Shown piece after piece: positions 1 to 10,538 of a stretch of 64,000 nucleotides of DNA (its first letter is position 1; every line of letters starts with the position of its first letter). The position numbers and the translations under genes were made by a program. The notes under the pieces are model-generated. The model had not been told where the DNA came from and did not search any database. It was given only the letters and a program-made list of their open reading frames with translations. Source of the stretch: an uncultured Flavobacteriaceae bacterium. GTDB taxonomy: Bacteria; Bacteroidota; Bacteroidia; Flavobacteriales; Flavobacteriaceae. The stretch covers positions 1 through 64,000 of the forward strand of contig CANLVG010000009.1 of the NCBI GenBank assembly GCA_947494565.1. The letters run 5' to 3'.

Positions 1-230
1 TCCCTTGAGGACGATGGTGCGGCCCCTGTAACGGTGGATATCAGCGGGGTAAGCACAGACGACCAAACGGTCGACGCATTGACCTTCAATTCAGGTACTA
101 ATGAACTGGCCATATCCCTTGAGGACGATGGCGCCGCTCCAGTTGCAGTGGACCTTTCAGATTTGGATACGAATATCTATAATTCCGACGGAACATTAAC
201 AGCTAATAGAGCAGTTACACAAGGGGCCTT
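1..230 (+). repeat. In-gene tandem repeat, 114 bp (38 codons) per unit
   Basis: The 17 bases at 1-17 are identical to 115-131, and similarity continues across both units with mostly silent changes (GGT/GGC, GCG/GCC). The period is 114 bp and stays in frame. The array enters from the left edge, so copy number cannot be seen. Confidence 0.75.
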
Positions 231-723
231 TGACTTAAACTTTGATGCCAATACCTTGGTGGTAAGTGGCAATGACAATAGAGTAGGTATTGGTACAGAC
301 TCCCCCTCAACAGAACTTGATGTTAATGGTAGTGCCAGAGTGAGAACCCTTCCGGCAAGTGCCGATACCGATGAATTGGTAACAGCAGATGCCAATGGAA
401 ACCTAAGACAAGTGAATTCCTTAAGGGCATCAAAAGTCTTTTACCCGCCTTCTATCGAAATCGATGCTTCTACGAATGGTACATTTTCAATTGATCTGTA
501 TGCACAATACATTGCACAATTCGGTTCGCCGGTAGTAAGTAGTGGGGGTACAATTCCAACATACTTAGCTTCGGAATTAGACTATCACGTTACATTGGCT
601 GATCCTTCTGTGTTCAACACGGGTACCATGAGTATAACACCTGCTGGAGTTTTGACCTATACCATTATAGGCCAGCCGGCAGATTATAATTCATTGATCA
701 ACGTTGTTTTCGTTGTGAAGTAA
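1..723 (+). CDS. 3' end of a repeat-containing surface/adhesin-like protein (partial)
   Basis: The reading frame is open from base 1 to the TAA at 721-723, so the gene begins upstream of the window; the GTG at 34 is only an internal codon. The first part is built of about 38-codon units: a unit starting at base 1 recurs at base 115, each carrying [10 protein letters not shown] followed by a VD(I/L)S turn. Further in come a segment reading [20 protein letters not shown], typical of tail-fibre/adhesin-like stalks of Flavobacteriaceae, and a C-terminal 100-residue beta-rich domain ending in VVFVVK. I see no type IX C-terminal sorting domain. It lies 2 bases before the next gene and shares the locus with PorP/SprF, so a cell-surface role is likely. 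Exact function unknown. Confidence 0.8.
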   Translation, partial: SLEDDGAAPVTVDISGVSTDDQTVDALTFNSGTNELAISLEDDGAAPVAVDLSDLDTNIYNSDGTLTANRAVTQGAFDLNFDANTLVVSGNDNRVGIGTDSPSTELDVNGSARVRTLPASADTDELVTADANGNLRQVNSLRASKVFYPPSIEIDASTNGTFSIDLYAQYIAQFGSPVVSSGGTIPTYLASELDYHVTLADPSVFNTGTMSITPAGVLTYTIIGQPADYNSLINVVFVVK

Positions 724-725
724 TA

Positions 726-2762
726 ATGTGTAAACCGACCCAAATCGATTTGAAAAGTATTCCCACATATAAAAAACTCATCCTCAGTATTGTGTTCACG
801 ATATTGGGGACTACAATTTCAACTGCGCAATTCTTGCTTCAGGCTCCAAATAGTGGAGATGAAACCAACTATCGATGGTATGAAGCACAGGATACCAGCA
901 CAGTATTGGGTACGGATTTCTTTTTGGAAGTCAATAACCAAGGCGTGTATTTCGCTACCTACGATGGAACTTTATGTGGAAACAACGCTACAAGTTACTT
1001 CATCGTAACGAATTGTAATTCCCCATTCAATGAGGTGACCCTTGACATTTCCGCGAATACGGTTCCTTCTGGAGCTACGTTGACTTGGACACCTCCACTT
1101 CCTGGGGATCAGACGAGACCTACCGTAATCGCAACACAAACAGTGGAACGTTATATGGCTACTATCACCAAAGCAGGTAACAGTAAAAACCTTCCCAGTT
1201 TTACCGTTGTATGTATAGATGAATCCGCTACGCTGGTAGATGATATTGTGACCACGGATGAAGATGTCTCCACAGTGGTCGATATCTATGGGAACGATTC
1301 CGATTTGCCTTCAGTAGGTACATTGACAACGACCAATCCATCAAATGGAACAGTTAGCGTTGATAACAATGGTACGCCTAATGATCCCACGGATGACGTC
1401 GTTACGTATGTTCCAAATCCTGATTATAACGGACCTGACTCCTTCGATTATACCGTCTGCAATACTTTTGGTGATTGTAGTACCGCGACGGTTACTATTG
1501 ATGTCTTACCTATTGTTGATGCAATTGACGATTCAGTGGCTACATCGGAAGATAGCCCGGTTGACATTGATATCTTGGCAAATGACAACGACGTGCCATC
1601 CGCAGGTACTTTGACCACAACAAATCCGACTGACGGAACAGTCGTTGTTAATGACAACGGTACGCCAAACGACCCATCGGATGATAGTGTCACCTACACA
1701 CCGAATACCGGTTTTGTAGGTACGGATACCTTTACTTATACCATTTGTGACTCCCTTGGAAATTGTAGTACCGGAAATGTCAGCGTGGTGGTAACTGACG
1801 CCATTGATTTAGATGCTGATGATGATGGAATTGTAGATAGTTTTGAAGATCTCAACCTCGATGGAGATGGTGACCCTGCTACCGAACCAACCGATTCGGA
1901 TAATGATGGAATCCCTGACTACTTGGATATTGATAGTGATGACGATGGTATTCCTGATAATGTAGAGGCCCAAACAACGGCCGATTACATTGCTCCTAGT
2001 GGACAAGATACGAACGCCAATGGACTTGATGATGCTTACGAAACAAATGGCAACCTTGGAATTTTCCCAGTGGATACCGACGGGGATCTCTTGCCCGATT
2101 ACTTGGACGATGATAGTGATAACGATAACGTTCCTGATAATATTGAAGCTCATGATATTGATCAAGATGGTATTCCAGATGTGACTTACATCGGATCGGA
2201 TAAGGATTCTGATGGGTTAGATGATTCCTATGAAGGGGTGACTCAAATCGATCAGGACGTCAATGATGAAATCGATGATCCGTACAACACATTGCCGAAT
2301 ACGGATGGTGATGAAGAATCTGATTATCGGGATACCGATGATGATGACGATGGTATAGAAACTACGGATGAAGATATAAATACGGATGGAAACTATGCCA
2401 ATGATGACAGCAATGATAACGGTATTCCTGATTATCTAGAACCTAACGGTCTAGAAGACGAAATCGAAGTTTTTAACGTTATAACACCCAATGGTGACGG
2501 CGTACATGATGTGTTGACCATTAATGGGTTGGAAAACTTCCCAGATAACACTATTAGAATTTACAATAGATGGGGAGTGTTGGTATATACGACCAACGCC
2601 TATAATACAGAAGGAAATGTTTTTGATGGTAGTTCTACGGGAAGAGTAACCATTGCCTCAGAGCGAGACCTTCCGGTAGGTACCTACTTCTATATTTTGG
2701 ATTATGAAGATACAACCGGTGCAACCAAAACATTATCTGGTTACCTGTACTTAAATAGATAA
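726..2762 (+). CDS. Secreted protein with cadherin-like repeats, thrombospondin type 3-like repeats and a T9SS type B sorting domain
   Basis: A 678-residue exported protein. A signal peptide lies near residues 15-35. Residues about 165-370 hold two copies of a cadherin-like (tandem-95 type) repeat, each opening with DDxVxTxEDxxV and containing NGTVxVxxNGTPNDP. Residues about 370-575 are dense DxDx[14 protein letters not shown] calcium-binding thrombospondin type 3-like repeats. Residues 579-678 form the gliding-motility-associated (type B) C-terminal domain: [39 protein letters not shown]. Such tails direct export through the type IX secretion system and usually lead to surface attachment or release. 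Starts 2 bases after the preceding stop (TAATAATG), so probably co-transcribed with it and with the PorP/SprF gene that follows. Confidence 0.9.
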   Translation: MCKPTQIDLKSIPTYKKLILSIVFTILGTTISTAQFLLQAPNSGDETNYRWYEAQDTSTVLGTDFFLEVNNQGVYFATYDGTLCGNNATSYFIVTNCNSPFNEVTLDISANTVPSGATLTWTPPLPGDQTRPTVIATQTVERYMATITKAGNSKNLPSFTVVCIDESATLVDDIVTTDEDVSTVVDIYGNDSDLPSVGTLTTTNPSNGTVSVDNNGTPNDPTDDVVTYVPNPDYNGPDSFDYTVCNTFGDCSTATVTIDVLPIVDAIDDSVATSEDSPVDIDILANDNDVPSAGTLTTTNPTDGTVVVNDNGTPNDPSDDSVTYTPNTGFVGTDTFTYTICDSLGNCSTGNVSVVVTDAIDLDADDDGIVDSFEDLNLDGDGDPATEPTDSDNDGIPDYLDIDSDDDGIPDNVEAQTTADYIAPSGQDTNANGLDDAYETNGNLGIFPVDTDGDLLPDYLDDDSDNDNVPDNIEAHDIDQDGIPDVTYIGSDKDSDGLDDSYEGVTQIDQDVNDEIDDPYNTLPNTDGDEESDYRDTDDDDDGIETTDEDINTDGNYANDDSNDNGIPDYLEPNGLEDEIEVFNVITPNGDGVHDVLTINGLENFPDNTIRIYNRWGVLVYTTNAYNTEGNVFDGSSTGRVTIASERDLPVGTYFYILDYEDTTGATKTLSGYLYLNR

Positions 2763-2772
2763 CGACTAAACT

Positions 2773-3726
2773 ATGGCATTCTTAAAACGACATTTGCAAG
2801 GTGCCCACCTGCCTATCACAAAGCTTTTCTTTTTGGTAGTTCTTGCAAATGCCTCTCTTTATGCTCAGCAAGATGCTCAGTATACGCAATATATGTATAA
2901 CACGGTGAGTGTCAATCCTGGATATGCCGGATCAAGAGGACATCTGAGTATCGCCGCCCTTCATCGGTCACAATGGATCGGTCTTGATGGCGCTCCTACC
3001 ACACAGACCTTTAACATACATTCACCAGTAGGATATAGGGGCGTCGGATTGGGCTTGTCTGTTGTTAATGACAAAATAGGTCCAACATCGGAGACCAATT
3101 TCGATATCGATTTTTCGTATACTTTATATACTTCTACCGAAGGGAGATTGAGCTTTGGTCTTAAGGCTAGTGGTCATTTATTGGATGTTCGTTTCTCCGA
3201 GCTGAATCAATTTGCACCTGATATATCCCTACAGACCGATATTGATAATCGGTTCTCACCGAATTTTGGTGCCGGAGTATATTATCATAACGAACATTTT
3301 TATGCAGGCCTTTCCGTACCGCGTTTTTTGCAGACCTCTCACTTTGATGGAAGTTTATTGGCTACCGCCAAAGAGCGAATGAATTTTTACTTCATTACCG
3401 GATATGTATGGGATTTAAGTCCGTTAGTGAAATTTAAGCCCACCTTGCTTACGAAAATGGTTCAAGGTGCACCCTTACAGGTCGATGTGTCCGCTAATTT
3501 TATGTTGAATGATAAGTTTATTGTTGGTGCAGCTTATCGATGGGATGCGGCCGTTAGTGGTATGGTAGGTTTTAATATAAGTGAAGGCTTTCTGATAGGC
3601 ATGGCCTATGACCGTGAGGTCACTGAATTAGGGAGTGCCGCTTTTAACGATGGATCTTTCGAGGTCATTTTAAGGTATGATTTTATAAAGACCAAAGGTC
3701 AAATGAAATCGCCCAGGTTCTTTTAG
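2773..3726 (+). CDS. PorP/SprF family type IX secretion outer-membrane protein
   Basis: A 317-residue outer-membrane beta-barrel protein. A signal peptide (hydrophobic residues 15-30, ending SLYAQ) is followed by the family hallmark QDAQYTQYMYNT and the VNPGYAGSRG and HRSQWIGLDGAP motifs. The rest alternates polar and hydrophobic residues as in a beta barrel. Family members (PorP in Porphyromonas, SprF in Flavobacterium) are needed for export or anchoring of T9SS cargo, and SprF-type copies sit next to the gene of the protein they serve. Here it sits between two type B-tailed proteins, 10 bases after the first and 53 before the second, so these are its likely clients (inference). Confidence 0.95.
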   Translation: MAFLKRHLQGAHLPITKLFFLVVLANASLYAQQDAQYTQYMYNTVSVNPGYAGSRGHLSIAALHRSQWIGLDGAPTTQTFNIHSPVGYRGVGLGLSVVNDKIGPTSETNFDIDFSYTLYTSTEGRLSFGLKASGHLLDVRFSELNQFAPDISLQTDIDNRFSPNFGAGVYYHNEHFYAGLSVPRFLQTSHFDGSLLATAKERMNFYFITGYVWDLSPLVKFKPTLLTKMVQGAPLQVDVSANFMLNDKFIVGAAYRWDAAVSGMVGFNISEGFLIGMAYDREVTELGSAAFNDGSFEVILRYDFIKTKGQMKSPRFF

Positions 3727-3779
3727 AAATCTTATACTAAAAGTTCGTATGACGTAAATTTCTCAACAAGAAAAAGTAT

Positions 3780-6700
3780 ATGCCCCCCAAACGCATTCCG
3801 ATACCTAACCTAAATCCGCGATCATATTTTAAAACCTATGTTTTCGCGATTGTATTTTTTGTATTCACGACTAAATGCATAAGTCAGGCCAGTTCAATAC
3901 GTACAGGGGTGACTTTCAATTGGGCTAACACCCAATCTGCGCTTAGCGATCCTGCTACCTTACAGTCGATCAATATCAATGGTTCTGATTATATGACCTT
4001 TGTAGTTCCAACCTCGTATGAAATGACCCGGTTGGGACCAGGAGGTGATAGTCAAAACAATATTTGGATAAACGGAACTCAATCTACAAGTGGAAGTGAT
4101 GACCCGGACTGGATTTCGGATGCCTTGGACGCCTATCAATCACTGAATCTCAATCATTATTTTCAATCCAACAGTGCAGGTGACAATTTTTGCAACGACT
4201 ATTCGGCCGTTGCCACCACGAATGCCCAGATACAGACCATTCGATACCTACCGGGAATACCTTCGAATCCTGATGGAGTTATCGCTATTACGGAACGGGG
4301 CGGTAACAATTGTATGTACATTGAACTATATGGAATCCCAGCAGGTGGAGGATCTGAACAGCTTTTAGGGACTACTTTTGTGCGAAATCAAGGTAATTTG
4401 ACCGGCATACGCCCTCAAGCACCTCCGAGTTCGAATAGTGATTATTGGAGTAGTGGACGAAATAACGAAAACAACCAGATAATCGGTATTGCACTTTATC
4501 ATCTTTCAGATTTGGCTCCCGTCGGCTCTACGATTACTTCTATCAGATATTTAGGAGCAACGACAGATCATGGTGATGGAAAGTTCTTTTTGATGCAAAC
4601 GTATGCCGAGGATGATAGCCTTGAAATCAAATTGGATCGCGAAGGTAACGGTGATATTGCCGAAAACGACCTAGTCCCTTCGGGAAGTACCTATAACTTG
4701 ATCTCGGGTCCTACGCATGGTGCGCTTACTTTTAATGCCGATGGTACTTTTAATTACATTCCCAATCCAGGTTTTACGGGCAATGATACTTTTGAGTACG
4801 AGGTTTGTCTCCCAGCCCCAAATACTTCGGTCTGCGATACAGGAACAGCAGTAATAGTCATTCGACTAGAAGCGATTTTTGATACGATAAATGTCGCCCA
4901 AAATTCAACAAATAATGCCATTAGCGTTCTTGATAATGATAATTTCGGTAGTGCCGGCCCAAGATTGGCTGGCGCAATTACCAATTTTACTTCTCCGGTA
5001 AACGGCAGTATTGTGTTGAATGATAATAGTACTCCAGGTGACCCGTTCGACGATTTTTTTGCCTACAGTCCTAATGCCGATTTTATCGGAACGGATTTCT
5101 TTACCTATGAAATTACAGATGCCGTTGGCAGCACTGATACCGCAGCCGTTTATATGACGGTCGCCTTTGATAGTGACCTTGATATCATCGATGATAAAAC
5201 GGATTTAGATGATGATAATGACGGTATTTTAGATGCGAATGAAGGAATTGAATGTATTGATAGTGAGTACTTTGCATGGGAGTTCAATACTCCGGCAGGT
5301 ACGCGAACAAATGATTTCGTTCAAAATCCCGCTATTACAAATTGGCTCATTACCGCCACTACGGATGTCAGTACTGGCATCGGTATAACTGGTAACTCCC
5401 CCAGTTCCGAATTACAATTAACGAACATGGAGGCGAACACCTATGACGAGGCGATAGCGCAAAACGAGTACGTCGAAGTCGGTTTTACCACGGCAGCAGG
5501 TTTAATAAACCCCATAATCGAAAGAATTGGTGTCAATTGGTATCAAAATGCAGGTGGCTCTATAGTGGGTAATTCGTACGACGTCGCCATTGAAATCTCC
5601 AAGGATAATTTTGCCACTTCCATGAAGTTGTATTCCGACATTCGAATACATTATCCTTCTAATGGTATTTCCGAATTTTTCAATCTGATTCCTTCTGGTT
5701 CCTCATTCAATTTAGAAGAGAATACTTCGTATACCATTCGTATTTATACCTATAACCAGCAGAGTGATGGAAACGTCGTCCATTCCGTATTCGATGATTT
5801 TACGATTAGCGTGTCCTCTTGCCAAGAACAGCATAGTGATGGCGACGGAATACCAGATCACTTAGACGACGATAGTGATAATGATACTTGTCTTGACGTT
5901 ACTGAAGCGGGTCACGAAGATTCGGATAATGACGGGTATTTGGGCACATCTCCAGTAGCCGTTGATATGGACGGTTTGATCACGGGCCAGGGCGGATACA
6001 CAGGAAACCGGCCGCGTGTGGTCACTCCGGATCAATCCATAGCCATTGATCAACAACCTATAGCTCAAAATGTCGATGTCGGTGGCATAGCTACATTTTC
6101 TGCACTGGTAAGTGGTACGGGACTCATTTATCAATGGGAGGTCAGTACGGACGAAGGAGGTAGTTGGATTGTACTTAGCGATAATACAACCCATTCCGGA
6201 ACCGATACAAATACATTGACCATAACCGATGTTTCAAGTTCACAAGACACCAATGATTACAGGTTATTTGTGTCGAGTACGAACAGTCTTTGCAATGGTG
6301 TCGTTTCTATCAGTGCTAATTTGAATGTTGCGATCGACTTAGATAGTGATGATGACGGCCTTCTCGATGCCGTGGAAGATTCGAATGAAGATGCGGATAA
6401 TAATCCAGCGACCAACCCCACGGACTCGGACAACGATTCGTATCCGGATTATCTGGATATTGATAGCGACAACGACGGTATTCCCGATAATGTGGAGGCT
6501 CAAACGACTTCAGGTTATGTAGCCCCTAGTTTGATAGATGTCAATGACAATGGTGTGGACGATAGCTACGAAAATGGTGTGGATATTGGTATTGATCCGG
6601 TTAACACTGACGGAGTTGATGTGCCCGATTATTTGGACGCCGATTCCGATAACGATGGTGTGCTAGATACTATTGAAGGTCACGACCATGATCAAGATGG

Positions 6701-7295
6701 AGTGGCTGACGTCTTTTTCATCGGCTCCGACAAGGATAATGATGGTCTAGATGATAATTACGAGGGTATTGAACAACTTGATGTTGATGTCAATGATGAA
6801 ATCGATAATCCGATAAGCGACCTGCCGAATACCGATGGGGACGACGAATCGGACTACAGGGATTTAGACGATGATGGTGATGGCATACCAACCGAAGAAG
6901 AAGACGCTAATAATGACATGGACCATGCTAATGACGATTGGGATAATGATGGGATACCTGATTACTTAGATCCAGATCCGGAAGTTGAAGAGGATCAAGT
7001 TGAAATCTATAATGTGGTCACTCCAAACGGAGATGGCGTACACGACATTCTGACTATTACAGGACTAGAAAGACGGCCGGACAACAACTTGCAAATCTAC
7101 AATAGATGGGGTGTTTTGGTTTTTAGCACCCGTTCTTATAATACGGTGGGCAATGCGTTTTCAGGAATTTCTCAGGGGCGCACGACTGTGGGCGAAGAAG
7201 AAAACCTTCCAATAGGTACTTACTATTATCTGTTCGATTATGTAGATATCAATGGTGAGACCGTAAATCTTGCCGGGCATTTGTATTTAAACTAG
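3780..7295 (+). CDS. Large secreted multidomain protein with T9SS type B sorting domain
   Basis: A 1171-residue exported protein. A signal anchor at residues 18-36 ends in CISQA. After a 240-residue N-terminal domain come two cadherin-like repeats (about 275-465), a short Asp-rich calcium-binding stretch, a jelly-roll-like region (about 495-680), more thrombospondin type 3-like repeats, one Ig-like domain (about 750-850, [14 protein letters not shown]) and a long Asp-rich repeat tract (about 850-1065). The last 98 residues are the type B tail: [41 protein letters not shown]. The Asp-rich tract and tail are clearly paralogous to those of the protein encoded at 726-2762. Probably a calcium-stabilised surface adhesin or matrix protein; ligand unknown. 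Confidence 0.9.
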   Translation: MPPKRIPIPNLNPRSYFKTYVFAIVFFVFTTKCISQASSIRTGVTFNWANTQSALSDPATLQSININGSDYMTFVVPTSYEMTRLGPGGDSQNNIWINGTQSTSGSDDPDWISDALDAYQSLNLNHYFQSNSAGDNFCNDYSAVATTNAQIQTIRYLPGIPSNPDGVIAITERGGNNCMYIELYGIPAGGGSEQLLGTTFVRNQGNLTGIRPQAPPSSNSDYWSSGRNNENNQIIGIALYHLSDLAPVGSTITSIRYLGATTDHGDGKFFLMQTYAEDDSLEIKLDREGNGDIAENDLVPSGSTYNLISGPTHGALTFNADGTFNYIPNPGFTGNDTFEYEVCLPAPNTSVCDTGTAVIVIRLEAIFDTINVAQNSTNNAISVLDNDNFGSAGPRLAGAITNFTSPVNGSIVLNDNSTPGDPFDDFFAYSPNADFIGTDFFTYEITDAVGSTDTAAVYMTVAFDSDLDIIDDKTDLDDDNDGILDANEGIECIDSEYFAWEFNTPAGTRTNDFVQNPAITNWLITATTDVSTGIGITGNSPSSELQLTNMEANTYDEAIAQNEYVEVGFTTAAGLINPIIERIGVNWYQNAGGSIVGNSYDVAIEISKDNFATSMKLYSDIRIHYPSNGISEFFNLIPSGSSFNLEENTSYTIRIYTYNQQSDGNVVHSVFDDFTISVSSCQEQHSDGDGIPDHLDDDSDNDTCLDVTEAGHEDSDNDGYLGTSPVAVDMDGLITGQGGYTGNRPRVVTPDQSIAIDQQPIAQNVDVGGIATFSALVSGTGLIYQWEVSTDEGGSWIVLSDNTTHSGTDTNTLTITDVSSSQDTNDYRLFVSSTNSLCNGVVSISANLNVAIDLDSDDDGLLDAVEDSNEDADNNPATNPTDSDNDSYPDYLDIDSDNDGIPDNVEAQTTSGYVAPSLIDVNDNGVDDSYENGVDIGIDPVNTDGVDVPDYLDADSDNDGVLDTIEGHDHDQDGVADVFFIGSDKDNDGLDDNYEGIEQLDVDVNDEIDNPISDLPNTDGDDESDYRDLDDDGDGIPTEEEDANNDMDHANDDWDNDGIPDYLDPDPEVEEDQVEIYNVVTPNGDGVHDILTITGLERRPDNNLQIYNRWGVLVFSTRSYNTVGNAFSGISQGRTTVGEEENLPIGTYYYLFDYVDINGETVNLAGHLYLN

Positions 7296-7372
7296 GTTTT
7301 GATTCTTGCTATCGCTGTCCTTCTTTAGGGATAATTTACAATCGAAGGTCACAAATAATGGTTTAAAGGCCT

Positions 7373-7380
7373 TATTTTTG
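7373..7380 (+). promoter_or_regulatory. Promoter -7 element (TATTTTTG) of the idi operon
   Basis: TATTTTTG fits the Bacteroidota -7 consensus TAnnTTTG and lies 51 bases before the idi start. No clear -33 TTG was found at the right distance. Confidence 0.5.
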
Positions 7381-7431
7381 TGAGAAAGCCTACGATTTCA
7401 TGGGCTTTAGCTATGACTAAAGAATTTTGAT

Positions 7432-7965
7432 TTGAAAGAAGAACACGTAATCTTGGTAAATGAATCTGACGAACCCATCGGAATCATGCCTAAGATGGAA
7501 GCACATGAGAAAGCTATTTTACATAGGGCTTTTTCGGTTTTCATTATGAATGGGAAAGGAGAGACGATGCTACAGCAGCGTGCCGCCCATAAATACCATT
7601 CGCCCTTACTTTGGACGAATACTTGTTGCAGCCACCAACGCGCTGGCGAATCGAATGTCGAAGCTGGTAAAAGGCGTTTACAGGAGGAAATGGGTTTTAC
7701 GGCCGATTTGAAAGAACTCTTTTCGTTTATATACAAAGCGCCCTTTGACAACGGATTGACCGAACATGAATTGGATCATGTCATGATAGGCAATTATGAT
7801 GAAGAACCTATGCTGAATCCTGATGAGGTGGCAGATTGGAAATGGATGAGACCCGAAACAATCAAAGCGGATATTGCCAAGAACCCTGAAAAGTATACGG
7901 CATGGTTCAAAATCATATTCGAAAGATTCTACTCGCACATTCTTCAAAATAATGCGTCATCATGA
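7432..7965 (+). CDS. idi: Isopentenyl-diphosphate delta-isomerase, type 1
   Basis: Interconverts isopentenyl and dimethylallyl diphosphate in isoprenoid synthesis. The 177-residue protein is a Nudix-fold type I isomerase: LLWTNTCCSHQRAGE at 59-73 carries the active-site cysteine (C66 aligns with the usual WTNxxCxHP motif), EEMGF lies in the Nudix helix, and EHELDH at 111-116 supplies metal/acid residues. Start: only the TTG at 7432 gives the family N-terminus (KEEHVILVNE); the frame upstream is closed by a TGA at 7414, and the ATG at 7413 runs in another frame for five codons only. The stop overlaps the next start by 4 bases (ATGA), so it is translationally coupled to the QueD-like gene. Confidence 0.93.
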   Translation: MKEEHVILVNESDEPIGIMPKMEAHEKAILHRAFSVFIMNGKGETMLQQRAAHKYHSPLLWTNTCCSHQRAGESNVEAGKRRLQEEMGFTADLKELFSFIYKAPFDNGLTEHELDHVMIGNYDEEPMLNPDEVADWKWMRPETIKADIAKNPEKYTAWFKIIFERFYSHILQNNASS

Positions 7966-8369
7966 AAGTTAAAGTAAGTAGAAGAGCCCATTTTAATGCT
8001 GCTCACCGACTATACCGGCCCGATTGGAGTTTTGAGCGAAATGATGCGGTTTTCGGTAAATGTAACAACCCTAATTTTCATGGTCATAATTACGAATTGA
8101 TTGTAAGTGTGACCGGATCAATAGATCCCGAAACAGGTTTTGTAATTGATGTTAAAATCTTAAAAGACCTGATTAAGGAACATGTAGAGAATGCATTTGA
8201 TCATAAAAACCTCAATGTGGAGGTTCCTGAATTCAAACAGCTAAATCCCACAGCGGAAAATATCGCAGTGGTTATTTGGAACAAGTTACGTCCCCACATT
8301 GATACAGAAAAGGAAGTAGAGGTAGTACTTTATGAGACGCCCAGAAATTTCGTAACGTTTTCCGGGTAA
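7962..8369 (+). CDS. 6-pyruvoyl tetrahydropterin synthase / QueD family protein
   Basis: A 135-residue T-fold enzyme. Zinc ligands H15 (FNAAHRL), H40 and H42 (HGHNYE) are all present, with catalytic C34 (GKCNNPNF) and the DH pair in FDHKNLN near 80. YETPRNF near the end is the substrate-anchoring Glu region. The family makes 6-carboxy-tetrahydropterin (QueD, queuosine precursor) or 6-pyruvoyl tetrahydropterin (biopterin); the sequence alone does not settle which, and no other queuosine gene is in the window. Overlaps idi by 4 bases; 66 bases separate it from manA. Confidence 0.9.
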   Translation: MKVKVSRRAHFNAAHRLYRPDWSFERNDAVFGKCNNPNFHGHNYELIVSVTGSIDPETGFVIDVKILKDLIKEHVENAFDHKNLNVEVPEFKQLNPTAENIAVVIWNKLRPHIDTEKEVEVVLYETPRNFVTFSG

Positions 8370-8435
8370 ATTCTTGTTGCAAATATGTAAATTACTACAT
8401 TAAACTACTTTGGTAGCGGCTAAATCATATATCGT

Positions 8436-9398
8436 ATGTATCCTTTGAAATTCTTTCCGATTTTACATGAGCGTCTTTGGGGCGGTACGAAACTCCGAGA
8501 ACTTTTACATAAGTCAAGTCCTAGTGACATCATCGGTGAAAGTTGGGAGCTCTCTACTGTCAAAGATAATATTTCGGTTATTGCAAACGGAGGACTTAAG
8601 GGGACCTCCCTTCAAGAATTGATCAATAGTCATGGAGAACGACTATTGGGAAAGTCGGTAGTCGACCGATTTGGTTCTGATTTTCCAATCCTGATCAAAT
8701 TCATCGACGCAAAGCAAGACCTTTCCATTCAATTGCATCCGGATGATGCCCTTGCCAAAGAGCGGCATGATTCTTTTGGAAAGACGGAGATGTGGTATAT
8801 CATGGACGCCGATCCCGAAGCAAGTCTTATTATCGGGTTCAACAAAGATGTCACAAAAGAGGAGTACGCCGATAGTCTCAAGAATGACCGCCTTCTGGAT
8901 TTATTGAATTACGAGCAAGTTCAAGAGGGGGACACATTTTTCATAAATACCGGTAAGATACATGCCATCGGTGCGGGTGTCTTATTGGCGGAAATACAAC
9001 AGACATCCGATATTACCTATCGTGTTTTCGATTTCAATCGCCGGGATGCGAACGGAAACTTCAGAGAACTACATACCGAAATGGCGTTGGATGCTATCGA
9101 TTACTTAAAAAAAGAAGATTTCAAAGTAACTTACCCTTGTCAAAAAAATACGGCCAACCCGATGGTTGCCTCTCCTTATTTCAAAACCAATTTCATGCAC
9201 GTGACGGAAGATTTGGACCAAGATATGGCCGATCGTGATTCCTTCACGATTTATATGTGTGTAGGTGGTGAGGCTATCGTATCCAATGAATATGGTTCGG
9301 TTGACCTCCATAAAGGAGAGACGACATTGATTAGTGCAAATTGCAATAGCATTTTAATAAAGTCTTCAGGGGCAAAGCTCTTGGAAGTTACGATTTAG
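8436..9398 (+). CDS. manA: Mannose-6-phosphate isomerase, class I
   Basis: Zinc-dependent interconversion of mannose-6-phosphate and fructose-6-phosphate, feeding GDP-mannose and mannose catabolism. The 320-residue cupin protein has the metal ligands of class I enzymes: H101 in SIQLHPDD, E118 in KTEMWY and H176 in GKIHAIGAG, followed by ITYRVFDFNR. Length fits the short bacterial form. Same direction as the upstream idi/QueD pair, with 66 bases between; a TACTTTG close to the -7 consensus lies upstream but is one base short, so an own promoter is only possible. Confidence 0.92.
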   Translation: MYPLKFFPILHERLWGGTKLRELLHKSSPSDIIGESWELSTVKDNISVIANGGLKGTSLQELINSHGERLLGKSVVDRFGSDFPILIKFIDAKQDLSIQLHPDDALAKERHDSFGKTEMWYIMDADPEASLIIGFNKDVTKEEYADSLKNDRLLDLLNYEQVQEGDTFFINTGKIHAIGAGVLLAEIQQTSDITYRVFDFNRRDANGNFRELHTEMALDAIDYLKKEDFKVTYPCQKNTANPMVASPYFKTNFMHVTEDLDQDMADRDSFTIYMCVGGEAIVSNEYGSVDLHKGETTLISANCNSILIKSSGAKLLEVTI

Positions 9399-9416
9399 CA
9401 TTATTTTCCTCAATCG

Positions 9417-9449
9417 TTTGAAGAAGGGAATTCAAAACACCTATTTTTG
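9417..9449 (+). promoter_or_regulatory. Bacteroidota promoter (TTTG-N21-TATTTTTG)
   Basis: TTTG at 9417-9420, a 21-base spacer and TATTTTTG at 9442-9449 match both parts of the Bacteroidota sigma consensus. The start codon of the small gene follows 14 bases later, so the leader would be very short. Confidence 0.7.
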
Positions 9450-9463
9450 TAAAAAAATACGAA

Positions 9464-9733
9464 ATGGCAAATATCAGAGATTTAAAAAAAGACATTAACT
9501 ATGTGCTGGGCGACATCATTGAAGCAGTATACATTGTGGAAGCTGCAAACAATAAGCAGGACTCAAAGGAGGGAGCAAAAATCATTGATGGGGCTATAGA
9601 AACTTTTGACGATTTAATCGTTAAGGTGAACCAGCGGGATGTTGAAAATAGAAAAGCCCACTTAAAGGGAGTTCGAGAAGAACTAGAGAAAAAATCAAAA
9701 GCTTTGGTCGATCAACTCAATAAATTGGGATAG
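9464..9733 (+). CDS. Conserved small helical protein of unknown function
   Basis: An 89-residue soluble, all-helical, highly charged protein (MANIRDLKKDINYVLGDIIE at the N-terminus, then an EELEKKSKALVDQL helix at the C-terminus). No signal peptide or membrane segment. I recognise it as a type of small protein common in Flavobacteriaceae but cannot assign a function. It is monocistronic: its own strong promoter lies upstream at 9417-9449 and a perfect terminator hairpin lies 20 bases after the stop. Confidence 0.8.
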   Translation: MANIRDLKKDINYVLGDIIEAVYIVEAANNKQDSKEGAKIIDGAIETFDDLIVKVNQRDVENRKAHLKGVREELEKKSKALVDQLNKLG

Positions 9734-9753
9734 TCAGGCAAACATGTATTGAT

Positions 9754-9782
9754 AAAAAAATCCGCATCTCGCGGATTTTTTT
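9754..9782. terminator. Bidirectional rho-independent terminator
   Basis: Perfect stem AAAAAAATCCGC (9754-9765), loop ATCTC, GCGGATTTTTTT (9771-9782). It ends both the small plus-strand gene and the minus-strand lipoprotein gene; the last bases overlap the latter's stop codon. Confidence 0.9.
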
Positions 9783-10494
9783 ATTCCGAGGCTTTTCGCT
9801 CTTTCAAAAGTTCGGTCAACTGAATTCCATATTTCGATGAAGCGACTTCTGGTGACATGGAGTTGTGGATCGAATCGAGATACTTGATATTTGCGTCAGA
9901 AACTTGATTTACCGCAATGTAAGGTGCCAGTGGTGAATCTAAATTGTTCAAGGCGAAGTTCAGGGCAAATGCATACCCTTTTTGAACGTTCTTTGTGCTC
10001 AATTTTTCGAGAGAGTCTAGCTGCATTGAGTCCAGAGGTTTTTCCGTATTTATCGATGCACGCACCAATTGTAGGTTTTTCTTGTTGAACTGTGACATTG
10101 TCTTCTGATATTGACTATAGTTGTCATTGGTCTTCGAACCTTTAATCTCGGCCTGGGTATCAAAGGTATTCCAAGCCGTGTTTATGGTGATTTCACCGGG
10201 CTCCCCAAAAAAGGTGATCCGATCGTTTAGGGTATTGTTATCTTTTTTGTTGAGATACAAGTAGAAGATTTCTGGCCCGTCTATTTGGGTGGTGAAGGTA
10301 AAACCGCCGTCACCATCGATTTGTAATGAATCGATCACCGCTAGTGTAGAATCCGGGATGTGTTGGAGGTAGAGCGTTCCTTTTTTAAGTCCTTTGACAA
10401 CGCCCGAAACAGTCATGGTCTTAGCTGGGTCGTTTCCTTCACAGGAGGAGGATAGTAATGCGAGTGCTGCAACAAAATAGAGTATATTCTTCAT
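9781..10494 (-). CDS. DUF4369-containing lipoprotein
   Basis: A 237-residue lipoprotein: signal peptide with lipobox LSSSC (Cys18). Residues about 27-125 match the DUF4369 domain (VSGVVKGLKKGTLYLQ, then FFGEPGEITI), which in Bacteroidota normally precedes a TlpA/ResA-like thioredoxin domain. Here the C-terminal 110 residues are helical and contain no CxxC, so the redox domain is absent. Probably periplasm-facing or outer-membrane anchored; function unknown. It is the last gene of a minus-strand group and is 44 bases downstream of the DUF819 gene. Confidence 0.85.
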   Translation of the reverse strand: MKNILYFVAALALLSSSCEGNDPAKTMTVSGVVKGLKKGTLYLQHIPDSTLAVIDSLQIDGDGGFTFTTQIDGPEIFYLYLNKKDNNTLNDRITFFGEPGEITINTAWNTFDTQAEIKGSKTNDNYSQYQKTMSQFNKKNLQLVRASINTEKPLDSMQLDSLEKLSTKNVQKGYAFALNFALNNLDSPLAPYIAVNQVSDANIKYLDSIHNSMSPEVASSKYGIQLTELLKERKASE

Positions 10495-10538
10495 GAAATA
10501 GAATTAGAGCGGCAAATATCGATATTCTTTGGGAAACC

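Noticed and set aside
1800-2450. Repetitive GAT/GAC-rich DNA that could be taken for a CRISPR or intergenic repeat array (also 6340-7000)
   Set aside because: It is in-frame coding for Asp-rich calcium-binding repeats; unit lengths vary and no spacers of constant length exist.
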